Source: Sphingomonas sanxanigenens DSM 19645 = NX02 (lineage in GTDB: Bacteria > Pseudomonadota > Alphaproteobacteria > Sphingomonadales > Sphingomonadaceae). From it: a stretch of DNA of 64,000 bases. The stretch is from the NCBI RefSeq assembly GCF_000512205.2, contig NZ_CP006644.1, positions 1,482,520 through 1,546,519 on the forward strand, in the 5' to 3' direction. A program made the translations under genes and the position numbers. Positions within the stretch are counted from its first letter, which is position 1. Every line of letters begins with the position of its first letter. The notes under the pieces are model-generated. The model saw only the letters and a program-made list of their open reading frames with translations. It was not told the DNA's origin and did not search any database. Positions 52,530 through 61,759 of this stretch are shown here, piece by piece.

Positions 52530-54503
52530 TCATCGTTCGCTGCGCGGTTCGATGCCGAGTGCGAACGGCACGGCCGGCAGGCCGGCGTCATCGAAGAGGT
52601 TGACGATCGGTGCGTCCGCCCACGCGTAGCGCACCTGCTCAACGGCGGCGCCGTCACCGTTGAGACGGATGCGATCGCCTTCGATCCGCGCGCGCGCAAA
52701 ACGGCACCGACCCGCGCCGCACAGTTCGAAGCCGATCGGGCCGGGCGCGCTCGATGCGTTCAGCCTGCCGGTGATGCCGACGAAGGAGATCAGGACATCG
52801 TCACCGTCGCGCACGGCGCGCACTGCCAGCGGCCCGGAGGCCGGCCGCTCGTCGCTATAGGCAAGCACGGCAGCGGCACGCGCCATGCGTTTCGCCAGCT
52901 CGTTCTTGTTCGCCGGGTGAATGTCCGTCCGCTCGCCGATGTTGACGGCGGTAACGATCGCCGCGTGCCCGTCGCCGGCCGCTGCCTTGCGCTGCTCGTC
53001 GCGGACCACGGCCCAGCCGCTATCGACCGGCGCCCCCGTGAGCGGCCCGAAGTTCGCAAGGCCGACGATCACGAAGGGAAGGGCGGGGGCGCGGAACTGC
53101 TGCCGCCAGCCGGCCATCAGCGCGGCCATGCGGCTATCATAGCCCGGCAGGCCGGCGTCGGATTCGCCCTGATACCACGCCACACCCTTGAGCCCGATCG
53201 GGCCCAGCGGGGCGATCATCCCGTTATACAGCGTCGACAGGCCTGCGTGGCTCTCCCACGGCATACGCGGCGCGCGTCCGAGATCGGGCTTCTGCACCGA
53301 GTAGCGCCAGCCATTCCCCAGCGCGATCGGCATTTCCCCGGCCGGGCGGATCTGCATGTCCTCGGCGGGGCCGAGCATGCCGCCCGTTGCCCAACTGTCG
53401 CTCACCGCGACGACGATCTCGTTGCGCCCGGCACGAAGGGCAGAAGCCGGTACGGTATAACGCCGGGCTGTTCCCCAGCCGAAGCTGGAACCCACCGGCA
53501 CGCCGTTAACCCATGCCACGTCGAGTTCGTCGATGCCGCCAAGATCGAGCTCTGCGGCGCCTTTGGGGGCCTGCGGAAGATCGAATCCTTGGCGAAACCA
53601 GATCGTGCCGTTGAAATCGGCAGTTTCCGGCACGCCCCAGTCCTCCCACGCGGCAATGCGCGGAACGGGGTGCCATGAGCGCTTGTCCGGCGCGTTCCAA
53701 GGCTCGCTGCCGACGGCGTCGCCACTCTTGCCCCGCCACCAGGCGCCCCACCGCCGGGCGAACCGGGCCATCGCCGCCGGGGGATCGCGATGGTAGAGGC
53801 CGAGCAGATCCGCGTCCTCCGCCATGCCGGGCAGCGCGCGGGCTTGCTGCGCCGGAATCCAGGGCCGGATCTGGGTTCCGCCCCAACTCGCATCGATCGC
53901 ACCCATGGGGACGCGCTGTTCCGCCTTGAGCGCCTTGACCATCAGGAAGCAGGCGGCCGAGAAATCCGCTGCGCTTTCCGGCGTCGCCGCCGACCATGAA
54001 GGCCGTTCCGGAAGAGGCGTGTCGGGCGAGAAGGCGACCCGTTGCGCCATGGTCAGCAGCCTCAGCTGCGGGTCTGCCGCGCTCTCGACGAGGGCGCTGC
54101 CGTTGAGCGCCGCCTTGAGGGGATATTCCATGTTCGACTGTCCCGAACACAGCCAGACATCACCGACCAGCAGGTCGCTGAGGGTCGTGGTTTCGCCACC
54201 GGCGCCGGTAACGTCCAGGCGGTAGGGGCCGCCCGCCTTGAGCGGCTTGAGTTCGGCACGCCACTGCCCCTGCGCATCGGCCGTCGCGTCAACCCGTTGC
54301 GCGCCGAGCTTTACGGCCAGACGCTCATGGGGAGCGGCACTCCCGGTAACGACGACGATCTGGTCGCGCTGGAGCACGGCATGATCGCCCAGCGGGACAT
54401 CGATCCGCGGCGGTGCGGCCGCCAGAGGCGCAGCGACGCCGATCGCCGCACATGCCGACAGAAACGGCCGCCGCCGGCACAGGCTTCGCCAATGATGCCC
54501 CAT
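52530..54503 (-). CDS. sialate O-acetylesterase-like carbohydrate esterase
   Basis: A 657-residue SGNH-type protein of the sialate O-acetylesterase (SASA) family. An N-terminal Arg-rich signal (CRRRPFLSACAAIGVA) suggests Tat export, cut near AAA-PP. The block GDVWLCSGQSNMEYP carries nucleophile Ser123. A beta-sandwich insert (about residues 260-370) with WFRQGFDLP resembles a galactose-binding-like fold; the second half holds GVAWYQGESDAG, typical of the family. In plant-polysaccharide loci these enzymes remove acetyl groups from xylan or xyloglucan; sialic acid is improbable here. A perfect LacI-type palindrome lies 26 bases ahead of its start. Confidence 0.86.
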   Translation of the reverse strand: MGHHWRSLCRRRPFLSACAAIGVAAPLAAAPPRIDVPLGDHAVLQRDQIVVVTGSAAPHERLAVKLGAQRVDATADAQGQWRAELKPLKAGGPYRLDVTGAGGETTTLSDLLVGDVWLCSGQSNMEYPLKAALNGSALVESAADPQLRLLTMAQRVAFSPDTPLPERPSWSAATPESAADFSAACFLMVKALKAEQRVPMGAIDASWGGTQIRPWIPAQQARALPGMAEDADLLGLYHRDPPAAMARFARRWGAWWRGKSGDAVGSEPWNAPDKRSWHPVPRIAAWEDWGVPETADFNGTIWFRQGFDLPQAPKGAAELDLGGIDELDVAWVNGVPVGSSFGWGTARRYTVPASALRAGRNEIVVAVSDSWATGGMLGPAEDMQIRPAGEMPIALGNGWRYSVQKPDLGRAPRMPWESHAGLSTLYNGMIAPLGPIGLKGVAWYQGESDAGLPGYDSRMAALMAGWRQQFRAPALPFVIVGLANFGPLTGAPVDSGWAVVRDEQRKAAAGDGHAAIVTAVNIGERTDIHPANKNELAKRMARAAAVLAYSDERPASGPLAVRAVRDGDDVLISFVGITGRLNASSAPGPIGFELCGAGRCRFARARIEGDRIRLNGDGAAVEQVRYAWADAPIVNLFDDAGLPAVPFALGIEPRSER

Positions 54504-54528
54504 GCGCCTCTCCCTATTTCGCTCTTAT

Positions 54529-54546
54529 GGTGATAGCGCTATCACC
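54529..54546. promoter_or_regulatory. perfect LacI-type operator
   Basis: GGTGATAGCGCTATCACC, an 18-base perfect palindrome with the central GCGC typical of LacI-family sites. It sits in the divergent region between the SASA gene and sapC, close to the SASA start. Confidence 0.75.
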
Positions 54547-54697
54547 TGCTAGGGTCCCGATGCAAGCGCCTTGGACGGTCTGGTCGCAAAGGCGGGTTGA
54601 AGGCGCCTGGCGGCGATGGCAGTGTCATCGCCTGCGCTGCCCGAAAGCCGTTCCAGGCACGGGTTGCGCGATATCGCATCGCTGAGCCGGCCACATT

Positions 54698-54713
54698 TTG
54701 TACCTGAATACAA
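54698..54713. promoter_or_regulatory. inverted repeat before sapC
   Basis: TTGTACCTGAATACAA: 5-base arms TTGTA/TACAA around a 6-base spacer. It lies 38 bases ahead of the sapC start and may be a regulator site specific to the sapC-cupin pair. Confidence 0.45.
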
Positions 54714-54751
54714 GAAGCTGAATATTCGATAAGAAAAGGAGAGGCCTTGGC

Positions 54752-55447
54752 ATGACGACAGCGCTTGAGCAGCCCGATCCGGGCCGGCACGGATCTTTGC
54801 GTGTCGGAGATCCTCTCGCTGCGCCCGTTCCGGTTCTCGTCCAGATCATCGCTGACGAGTTTGCGGCGGCGTCGGCATTGTGCCCGGTCATGCTGACCAA
54901 GCACCCCGAAACGGGGGGCTTCTACGTCGCGGCATTGCTCGGTCTCAAGCCGGATGAGCCGGCGCTGATTACGCGCGACGAACTTGCAGGCACCTTTCGG
55001 CCGCTCGACGTCGAGCGGCGGGGCTTCTATCTGGCGGATGACGGCATTGCGATCGATCCGCGCGATCCGCGGTTCGGCGATCAGAGCGGCGAACCGCTGT
55101 TCGCCGCGGATGGACGGCCCGGGGTGGCGCTCCAGCGGATGACGGCCATCGTCCGGAAACTTCGCGATGGGTTGCAGCATACCGATGATTTCATCGCTGC
55201 GATGATGACGCTGAAACTGGTCGAGCCGATCGACATCGAACTCGGCTTCGACGATGGCGACAAACTCACGCTGGCCGGGCTCTATACCATCAGCCTCGAT
55301 GCGCTTGCGGATTTGGCGGACGACCAGATCGTTGCGCTGTTTCGCGCCGGGCATCTCCAACTCGCTTACGCGATGACCGGATCGATCCGCCAGTTTTCGC
55401 GACTGGCGCAACGTCGCAACGCCGGTTTGTCCGCGCCGGTGCGATGA
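54752..55447 (+). CDS. SapC family protein
   Basis: A 231-residue SapC-like protein: MLTKHPETGGFYVAALLGLKPDE (first block MLTKHPETGGFYVAALLG) and the middle RDPRFGDQSGEPLFAADG are family signatures, as is the C-terminal LYTISLDALADL. GGAGAGG precedes ATG 54752. The molecular function of the family is not established; in sphingomonads and Caulobacterales it repeatedly travels with TonB receptors, cupin-like proteins and halogenases. It overlaps the cupin gene by 4 bases. Confidence 0.87.
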   Translation: MTTALEQPDPGRHGSLRVGDPLAAPVPVLVQIIADEFAAASALCPVMLTKHPETGGFYVAALLGLKPDEPALITRDELAGTFRPLDVERRGFYLADDGIAIDPRDPRFGDQSGEPLFAADGRPGVALQRMTAIVRKLRDGLQHTDDFIAAMMTLKLVEPIDIELGFDDGDKLTLAGLYTISLDALADLADDQIVALFRAGHLQLAYAMTGSIRQFSRLAQRRNAGLSAPVR

Positions 55448-56448
55448 TCGACATCGAGGAGATCGTGCCCGCGGCGATCGGCAACGCCGCGGCGTTTCGC
55501 GAGCGCGTGATCGAACCTTGCCAGCCGGTGGTGCTGCGAGGCGCATGCCGGCACTGGGACATTGTCGAACAATCCGGCGCCACAATGCTGGATCGTCTGC
55601 TGCGGTTCGATTCCGGAAGGCCCGCCGAAATCTTCGTCGGCCCATCGACCATCGCAGGCCGCTACCGCTATGGCGAGCATCTCGTGGGGTTCAACTTCGA
55701 CCGCGAATTTTCGCCCTTGCCCGCAGCGTTCGAACGGATGCTGCACGCGGCCGCCGATCCTCAGGCGCCGACCATCTACGCGGGATCCTTGCCGGCCGAC
55801 ACCTATTTTCCGGGCTTTGCCGACAGCCATCCGATGCCCTTGATCGGGCAGGGGGTGACCCCGCGCATCTGGATCGGCAATGCCTCGAACATCGCCTGCC
55901 ATTATGACGCGTTCGACAACCTCGCCTGCTGCGTGGTCGGCCATCGGCGCTTCACCCTCTATCCGCCGGTAGCGATCGCCGACCTCTATGTCGGGCCGAT
56001 CGATCATACGATGGCGGGTCAACCGATCGCGCTGGCAGCGGATGCGGCGGCCGACGAAGCGCGCTATCCGCGGCTTGCGCGGGCGCGCGCGGCGTCCGTC
56101 GTCGTCACGCTTGCGCCGGGCGACGCCTTGTACCTGCCCAAACTCTGGTGGCACCAGGTCGAGGCGCAAGACAGCCTCAACTGCCTCGTCAACTATTGGT
56201 GGGATGCCTTCAGCGCCGGTCCGGATGCACCGATGACGGCTATGATGCTGGCCATGATCGCCATCGCCGAGCGCCCCGCCGCCGAACGCGCGGCATGGAG
56301 CGCCTGGTTCGAGCATTATGTGTTCCGCCCCAACGGGCATCCGCTCGCACATCTGCCGCCGGAGCAGCATGGCGTACTCGGCCCGCTCTCCCAGGGGAAT
56401 TACGGTCGCCTGCGCGCCATGGTCATGCAGCTTTTGCGAGGCCGCTAG
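55444..56448 (+). CDS. cupin-like (JmjC-type) Fe(II)/2-oxoglutarate oxygenase homolog
   Basis: A 334-residue protein of the cupin-8/JmjC group. Metal ligands are readable: H153 and D155 in ACHYDAFDN and H237 in LWWHQVEA, with Pro/Gly-rich GDALYLP before the last. Such proteins hydroxylate protein side chains or small molecules. The start ATGA overlaps sapC, so the pair is translationally coupled. Substrate unknown. Confidence 0.87.
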   Translation: MIDIEEIVPAAIGNAAAFRERVIEPCQPVVLRGACRHWDIVEQSGATMLDRLLRFDSGRPAEIFVGPSTIAGRYRYGEHLVGFNFDREFSPLPAAFERMLHAAADPQAPTIYAGSLPADTYFPGFADSHPMPLIGQGVTPRIWIGNASNIACHYDAFDNLACCVVGHRRFTLYPPVAIADLYVGPIDHTMAGQPIALAADAAADEARYPRLARARAASVVVTLAPGDALYLPKLWWHQVEAQDSLNCLVNYWWDAFSAGPDAPMTAMMLAMIAIAERPAAERAAWSAWFEHYVFRPNGHPLAHLPPEQHGVLGPLSQGNYGRLRAMVMQLLRGR

Positions 56449-56461
56449 CCGCCCATGACTG

Positions 56462-56488
56462 CGCGCGCCTTATTGCAGCAGGCGCGCG
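56462..56488. terminator. hairpin at the convergent cupin/GH27 junction
   Basis: Arms CGCGCGCC (56462-56469) and GGCGCGCG (56481-56488), 11-base loop; it includes the GH27 stop and last codons. No T-run. Confidence 0.4.
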
Positions 56489-58386
56489 TCCGCCCAGACC
56501 ACGGGCAGCATCTCGTTCGATATCCCCCCCGTCCGGGCGACGAGTTCGATCAATTTGGCGCCGCCAAGGCTGGCCATGATCTCGACGGCGGCGTCACCGC
56601 GCCGCAAAGCGCGCGACTGCGCGAGCAGCCGCCCGTCACCATAGACGAAGAAGGTCACGGCGCTGTCGCCGCTGATCGCCGCATCATCGATCCCGACCGT
56701 TGCGGCGAACCGCGCGTGGCCGCGATTGCGCACCTCGAACCGCGAGTTCACCAATACGCCGAGCCCGGTGTCGAAGCGTTTGCCCGCAACGCGCAGCGGT
56801 TCGCCGAACGGCGAGCGGTCGGCCTGCGCGCCGCCCCAGCCGGCATATTGCGGCTGTTCGCCCGGCCCGCGCGTGCCGGACCAGGGGATGACGGACCGGT
56901 GGATGGTCGGATCGGCCTGTGGAACGGTCACGCCGTCTTCAGCGGGGTTCACGTCGCCAGGCATCTCCGAGAGATACAGGCCGTCGGCGAGCCGTCGCTC
57001 ACCGCGGACCCTGAACATCAGCGTTTCGCGCGGCGCGACCGCGAGTTTGACCTCCTTGGTGAAGCGGCGCTGCGTGCCCGTCCACAGGTCGGTCATCGCA
57101 ACGTCGCGGTCGTCGCGCAGCTTGAGATGGTCGGCGGTCAGCACGGCTTCGAGCGGCGCCAGCCCCCGGTTGAACACCGCCACCGCCTTGTCGCCATTGG
57201 CCAGCGTCTTCACCAGGATCTGGACGTCTTCAGACAGATAAGCCGGGACGGCCTGGTTGCCCGCCGGATCCTGATTGATCGCGACGATCGCCTGGTTGCC
57301 GAACAGTGCCATCTGGGCCGGCGTCGCCTTGCGCAGGTCGAAGCCGATCAACAGCGGCGCATTGGTGATCGCCCAAAGGCCGAAATGCGACCGCGCCTCG
57401 GTCATGTGGTCGGCGTCGAAATCGCCCGATCCCACGAACAGCATGTCCGGGTCGTTCCAGGAACCGGGATGTGCATAGAGCGCGCGGGATATGGTGCTGT
57501 CGAAGTTCGTCAGCATCCGCGTCCAACTCGCGGTGATGTCGTCGCTGGTGCGCGAGACATTGCCGATCTCCTTCGCCCAGGAGCGGACGTCCGCAGATCC
57601 CCACAAGCAGAGCGCGAATATATAGTCGCCATCGGGATTGTGGCGCTTCAAGGCCCGCGCCACCTCCTCATAGAGCGTCCGTACGGCGGGAATGTCGGTG
57701 CGACTCAAGGCCGCCATGTCGATGAGCGGCGGCAATTCGCGGTAGTCGCCGTTGCGGACATGGTCGGTGTCGCGGCCCAGACCGCGGATCCCGCAGCCAT
57801 CGACCTTGATATAGTCGAAGCCCCATTCGGCGAAATACAGGCCGATATCCTGATCGACATGGCCGTAGAGCCCGACCTCGCGCTCCGCGAGCGTCCCTTC
57901 GGGCTGGTTGGCGAACGTCGGCGTATAGATCTGCCCGCAGCTGTTGCGCCCGATATCCGAATAGATGCCGGCCTTCAGCCCCATCTTATGCAGGCGGTCG
58001 GTCAGCGGACGGAAACTGGTGCGCTGGTTCCTGCCCGCCGCGGCCGAGGGAAAGCGATCGGTGCGGATGACCATCCGGCCGTCCGGCTGACGGCGGCGCA
58101 GCCACCAGCCATCGTCGATGTTCACATAACGGTAGCCAAGTCGTGCCAGGGCGCTGTCGATGAGAAGCTGCGCGGAGGCCATGATCTTTTCTTCGTCGAT
58201 GTCGCTATAGAACGCGTTCCAGCTGTTCCAACCCATAGGGGGCACCGGCGCGCGGCCATCCGCGTTCGCGCTCCAGCGGCCGGTGGGGGCCAACGCATCG
58301 CCGGCCGTCTGCGGAGGGTCGCTCGCGGCGGTCAGCAGAAACGCGGATGCGGCAATCAGCCACTTTTTATCGATGCGGGCATTCAT
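56470..58386 (-). CDS. secreted GH27 alpha-galactosidase with NPCBM-type C-terminal domain
   Basis: A 638-residue GH27. ATG 58386 is used; the longer frame crosses the operator. Signal peptide MNARIDKKWLIAASAFLLTA, possibly lipoprotein-free. Barrel from about residue 45: PPMGWNSWN, VNIDDGWW, nucleophile Asp in YIKVDGCG, and acid/base Asp in SRTSDDI, with SWNDPDML. A beta-domain follows (about 385-470), then an NPCBM-like domain (about 500-638; GVLVNSRFEV and ISGDSAVTFFVYGDG). It releases alpha-galactose, or beta-L-arabinopyranose in some members, from side chains. Confidence 0.92.
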   Translation of the reverse strand: MNARIDKKWLIAASAFLLTAASDPPQTAGDALAPTGRWSANADGRAPVPPMGWNSWNAFYSDIDEEKIMASAQLLIDSALARLGYRYVNIDDGWWLRRRQPDGRMVIRTDRFPSAAAGRNQRTSFRPLTDRLHKMGLKAGIYSDIGRNSCGQIYTPTFANQPEGTLAEREVGLYGHVDQDIGLYFAEWGFDYIKVDGCGIRGLGRDTDHVRNGDYRELPPLIDMAALSRTDIPAVRTLYEEVARALKRHNPDGDYIFALCLWGSADVRSWAKEIGNVSRTSDDITASWTRMLTNFDSTISRALYAHPGSWNDPDMLFVGSGDFDADHMTEARSHFGLWAITNAPLLIGFDLRKATPAQMALFGNQAIVAINQDPAGNQAVPAYLSEDVQILVKTLANGDKAVAVFNRGLAPLEAVLTADHLKLRDDRDVAMTDLWTGTQRRFTKEVKLAVAPRETLMFRVRGERRLADGLYLSEMPGDVNPAEDGVTVPQADPTIHRSVIPWSGTRGPGEQPQYAGWGGAQADRSPFGEPLRVAGKRFDTGLGVLVNSRFEVRNRGHARFAATVGIDDAAISGDSAVTFFVYGDGRLLAQSRALRRGDAAVEIMASLGGAKLIELVARTGGISNEMLPVVWADARLLQ

Positions 58387-58400
58387 CGCTTTTCGCTCCC

Positions 58401-58414
58401 TGTTGACGTTAACA
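58401..58414. promoter_or_regulatory. LacI-type operator candidate between GH27 and GH43
   Basis: TGTTGACGTTAACA, a palindrome with one mismatched pair and ACGT centre. It lies 14 bases ahead of the GH27 start and directly abuts the TTTGTCGGAGTAG element at 58415-58427. Confidence 0.5.
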
Positions 58415-58427
58415 TTTGTCGGAGTAG
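58415..58427 (+). promoter_or_regulatory. TTTGTCGG(A/T)GTAG element
   Basis: TTTGTCGGAGTAG. The same 13-mer (one base different) follows the inverted repeat at 49636, and its reverse complement lies at 62857-62869. All three are in intergenic regions of the hemicellulose locus. Confidence 0.5.
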
Positions 58428-58546
58428 AAAGCCATTGTCCAGCGCCGATCGGGCTCGGATGACCCGTGACCGCTTGCGCCGGCTTCGGGAACCATGAACG
58501 ATCGAAGGCGCACCGATAAGCCGGCGGACGAAACGAGGGGATCGAC

Positions 58547-60193
58547 ATGAAATATTGCGTGCTGGCCATGGTCCTTGCTGGCTTCGCCGGCAGTTCGGCG
58601 GCGGTTGCCGCAGACCCGCCGCGGTTCAGCCGCTTCGCCTATGAAGGACAGGCGATCGAACGGGTGGAGGTCGGACCCGACTCTTATCGCAATCCGATCC
58701 TGTCAGGCTATTATCCCGATCCCTCGGTGACGCGTGTCGGCGACGATTATTATCTCGTTCTGTCCTCCTTCGCCCATTTCCCCGGCCTGCCGATCTTCAC
58801 GTCCAAGGATCTCGTGAACTGGACGCAGATCGGCAACGCCATCGATCGGACCGAACAACTCGATTTCACCGGCATGCGGACCTCGCAGGCCGTGTTCGCG
58901 CCGGACATCTCCTACCATGACGGCACGTTCTACATCGTCAACACCTGCGTGGAGTGCAAAGGCAATTTCGTCATAACCGCGAAGGACCCTGCCGGGCCGT
59001 GGTCGAACCCGATCTGGCTGCCGTTCGAAGGCATCGATCCCTCGATCTACTGGGAGGGCGATCGCGCCTATATCGTCAACAATCGCGCACCTGCGGAACC
59101 GCCGCGCTACAGTGGCCATCGCGCGATCTGGATCCAGGAGTATGACTGGCGATCGGGCAAGATGATCGGCGAAAGCACGCAACTCGTGAATGGCGGGGTC
59201 GACATCAGCAAGAAGCCGGTGTGGATCGAAGGCCCGCACATCTTCCTGAAGGATGGCTGGTACTATCTGACCGCCGCCGAAGGCGGGACCAGCGTCAACC
59301 ATTCGCAGGTGGTCCTTCGATCGCGCAAGCTGCGGGGGCCGTTCGTGCCATATGCCGGAAACCCGATCCTCACGCAGCGGGATCTGGATCCGGCACGGAC
59401 CAATCCGATCACGTCGGCGGGGCATGCCAAGCTGGTTCAAACCCAGAAGGGGGACTGGTGGGCGACCTTCCTGGCGGTGCGACCCTACGAGGGCGACTAT
59501 TACAACATCGGGCGGGAGACATTCCTGTTGCCTGTGACCTGGAAAGACGGTTGGCCGGTCATCCTGCCCAAGGGGCAGCCGATCCCTTTCACTGCGCCGG
59601 CGCCGAAGCTTCCCCGTCAGCAGCCCCCCAAGCTGCCGACCAGCGGGGATTTCGCCTATGTCGATGAATTCGATGGCCAGACGTTGGCGATGCAGTGGGT
59701 GGGGGTGCGCACGCCGAAGTCGCCCGTCTACCGGCTCGACGGCGGCGATCTCCTGCTCGAACGCGGTGCGCCCATGGGCGACCTGCAAAGGACGCCGGCC
59801 TTCGTGGGCCGCCGGCAGCAGCATCATCGCGCGACGATGAGCACGACGGTTCGGTTCGCCCCCGGGCAGGACGGGGAGCGTGCCGGATTGGCGGCGATGC
59901 AGAGCGACCTCAGCTATCTCTTCTTCGGGATAACGCGCATCGATGGTCGCCGCGTCGTCGCGCTCTACAGCAGGGAGGGCGGGCAGGAGCGTCTCGTCGC
60001 CTCCGCCCCGCTCGAGAGTGACGCGCCACTGACGCTGACGATCCGCGCGGATCGCGGCAAGATGGCATTCGACTATAGCGGGGCGGGGGGCAAGCAGACC
60101 CTGATACAGGATTTCGACGTCAAGTTCCTCAGCACGAAGGTCGCGACCGGGTTCGTGGGGACCATCGTCGGCCCCTATGCGTGGTTTCGGTGA
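58547..60193 (+). CDS. secreted GH43 family glycosidase (first of tandem pair)
   Basis: A 548-residue GH43 with signal peptide (cut near VAA-DP). Propeller from about residue 45: base Asp in GYYPDPSVTR, pKa Asp in GIDPSIYWEGD, acid Glu in WIEGPHIF; C-terminal beta-sandwich from about residue 365 (DEFDGQTLAMQW). Architecture of xylosidase/arabinofuranosidase members. Its stop overlaps the next GH43 start by 1 base (TGATG). Confidence 0.9.
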   Translation: MKYCVLAMVLAGFAGSSAAVAADPPRFSRFAYEGQAIERVEVGPDSYRNPILSGYYPDPSVTRVGDDYYLVLSSFAHFPGLPIFTSKDLVNWTQIGNAIDRTEQLDFTGMRTSQAVFAPDISYHDGTFYIVNTCVECKGNFVITAKDPAGPWSNPIWLPFEGIDPSIYWEGDRAYIVNNRAPAEPPRYSGHRAIWIQEYDWRSGKMIGESTQLVNGGVDISKKPVWIEGPHIFLKDGWYYLTAAEGGTSVNHSQVVLRSRKLRGPFVPYAGNPILTQRDLDPARTNPITSAGHAKLVQTQKGDWWATFLAVRPYEGDYYNIGRETFLLPVTWKDGWPVILPKGQPIPFTAPAPKLPRQQPPKLPTSGDFAYVDEFDGQTLAMQWVGVRTPKSPVYRLDGGDLLLERGAPMGDLQRTPAFVGRRQQHHRATMSTTVRFAPGQDGERAGLAAMQSDLSYLFFGITRIDGRRVVALYSREGGQERLVASAPLESDAPLTLTIRADRGKMAFDYSGAGGKQTLIQDFDVKFLSTKVATGFVGTIVGPYAWFR

Positions 60194-61740
60194 TGCGCGC
60201 CGCGCTGTCGATAGCCACGGTTGCCGCCCTGCTCGGCGGACCGGCTGCACCGGCACAGGTCTGGCGATCGGACCAGGGCGACGGCACCTACGTCAACCCG
60301 CCGCTGAATGCGGATTATCCCGACCCCGACATCATCCGCGTGGATGCCGACTTCTACTTTGTCAGCACCACCTTCGCGAATGTTCCCGGACTGACGATGC
60401 TTCATTCGCGCGATCTCGTGAACTGGGACATCGTGTCGCACCTCGTTTCACGGCTGGAAGGCCGGCCACATTATGATCTCGAAGCCGGCGGCGCCTATCG
60501 CCGCGGCATCTACGCCCCCAGCCTGCGGTATCGCGATGGCACATTCTATGTGGCCTTCACCCCGGTCGGACAACATACGCGCATCTACAGTGCCCGCGAT
60601 CCCAAGGGGCCATGGTCCCATATCGAACTCGACCGGGAGGCCTTCGATCCGGCGCTGTTCTTCGACGATGATGGGCAGGCGTATCTCGCGTCGTCGATCG
60701 GCACCGATGGCACGGTCACGCTTCACACACTCGACAAAGGCCTGACCCGGATCGAGCGCTCCGCCGTGATCCATTACAACAAGGGTGCCGAAGGCACGAA
60801 GATCGTCAAGCGCCAAGGCTGGTACTATCTCTTCAACTCCATTCCCGGAAAGCTGGCGCTGACCGTGTCGCGCGCCCGATCGCTGCGCGGCCCGTGGGAG
60901 GTGCGCCCGCAGATCGACGACACCACCGGCGGCCATCAGGGGGCGATCGTCGATCTGCCAAACGGCGATTTTTACGGCTTCGTCATGCTCGATGCGGGCC
61001 CGATCGGCCGCGTGACGAATATCAGCCCGGTGTTCTGGCGCGATGACTGGCCGGTTTGGGGAACGCCCGAAGCCCCTGGGCGCGTGCCCCGGCGGGCGCC
61101 GAAGCCGATCCCCGGCGAGGCGTTCGTCGAGCCTCCGGCGTCGGATGCATTCGACGCGCAAGACCTGGGGCGTCAATGGCAGTGGAACCATAACCCCGTC
61201 CCGGCGCTCTGGTCGCTCAGCGAACGACCGGGTTGGTTGCGGCTGAAGGCCGCACCCGGTGATCAGCTCTGGTGGGCGCGCAACACATTGCTCCAAAAAG
61301 GGCAGGCCCCCCGCGGGCGCGGGGAGATCGAGGTCGATCCGCGCGGCATCCGGCCCGGCGACGTGTGCGGCTTCGGGACGTTCGGAAAATTTAGCGGGCA
61401 GATCGCGATCGTCGGTCTGCCCGATGGGACACGCGCGCTGACGATGCGGGTGACGGAGTCCACCGTCGATGGGCCGAGGGTGGATGTTCGGGTCGCCAGC
61501 CAGCCGGTTCGCGCTGATCGGCTCTGGCTTCGGGCGGACATGGATTTCCCCGCCGGACGGGCTATCCTCTCCTACAGCGAGGACGGCCGCCGCTTCACGA
61601 CGCTGGGCGATGAGGTGCCGCTCGTCTATGATTGGAAAACCGGGACCTTCCAGGGCGTTCAGTTCGCCCTGTCCTGTTACAATCCGAACGGCGCCGGCGG
61701 ACACCTCGACGTCGATCGCTTCACCCTGTCTCGCCCCTGA
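60193..61740 (+). CDS. secreted GH43 family glycosidase (second of tandem pair)
   Basis: A 515-residue GH43. ATG 60193 is chosen from the 1-base overlap with the previous stop. Signal peptide ends near APA-QV. Base Asp in NADYPDPDIIRV, pKa Asp in AFDPALFFDDDG, acid Glu in GAEGTKIVKR, then a C-terminal beta-sandwich. Different in sequence from its neighbour, so the two probably split different linkages of one substrate. Confidence 0.9.
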   Translation: MRAALSIATVAALLGGPAAPAQVWRSDQGDGTYVNPPLNADYPDPDIIRVDADFYFVSTTFANVPGLTMLHSRDLVNWDIVSHLVSRLEGRPHYDLEAGGAYRRGIYAPSLRYRDGTFYVAFTPVGQHTRIYSARDPKGPWSHIELDREAFDPALFFDDDGQAYLASSIGTDGTVTLHTLDKGLTRIERSAVIHYNKGAEGTKIVKRQGWYYLFNSIPGKLALTVSRARSLRGPWEVRPQIDDTTGGHQGAIVDLPNGDFYGFVMLDAGPIGRVTNISPVFWRDDWPVWGTPEAPGRVPRRAPKPIPGEAFVEPPASDAFDAQDLGRQWQWNHNPVPALWSLSERPGWLRLKAAPGDQLWWARNTLLQKGQAPRGRGEIEVDPRGIRPGDVCGFGTFGKFSGQIAIVGLPDGTRALTMRVTESTVDGPRVDVRVASQPVRADRLWLRADMDFPAGRAILSYSEDGRRFTTLGDEVPLVYDWKTGTFQGVQFALSCYNPNGAGGHLDVDRFTLSRP

Positions 61741-61759
61741 GAACGGGGGCACCCGTGCG

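Noticed and set aside
52530-54503. A sialic-acid utilisation function for the SASA-family esterase
   Set aside because: No sialidase, transporter or nan genes are present; neighbours are plant-polysaccharide enzymes, and the family also deacetylates xylan-type polymers.
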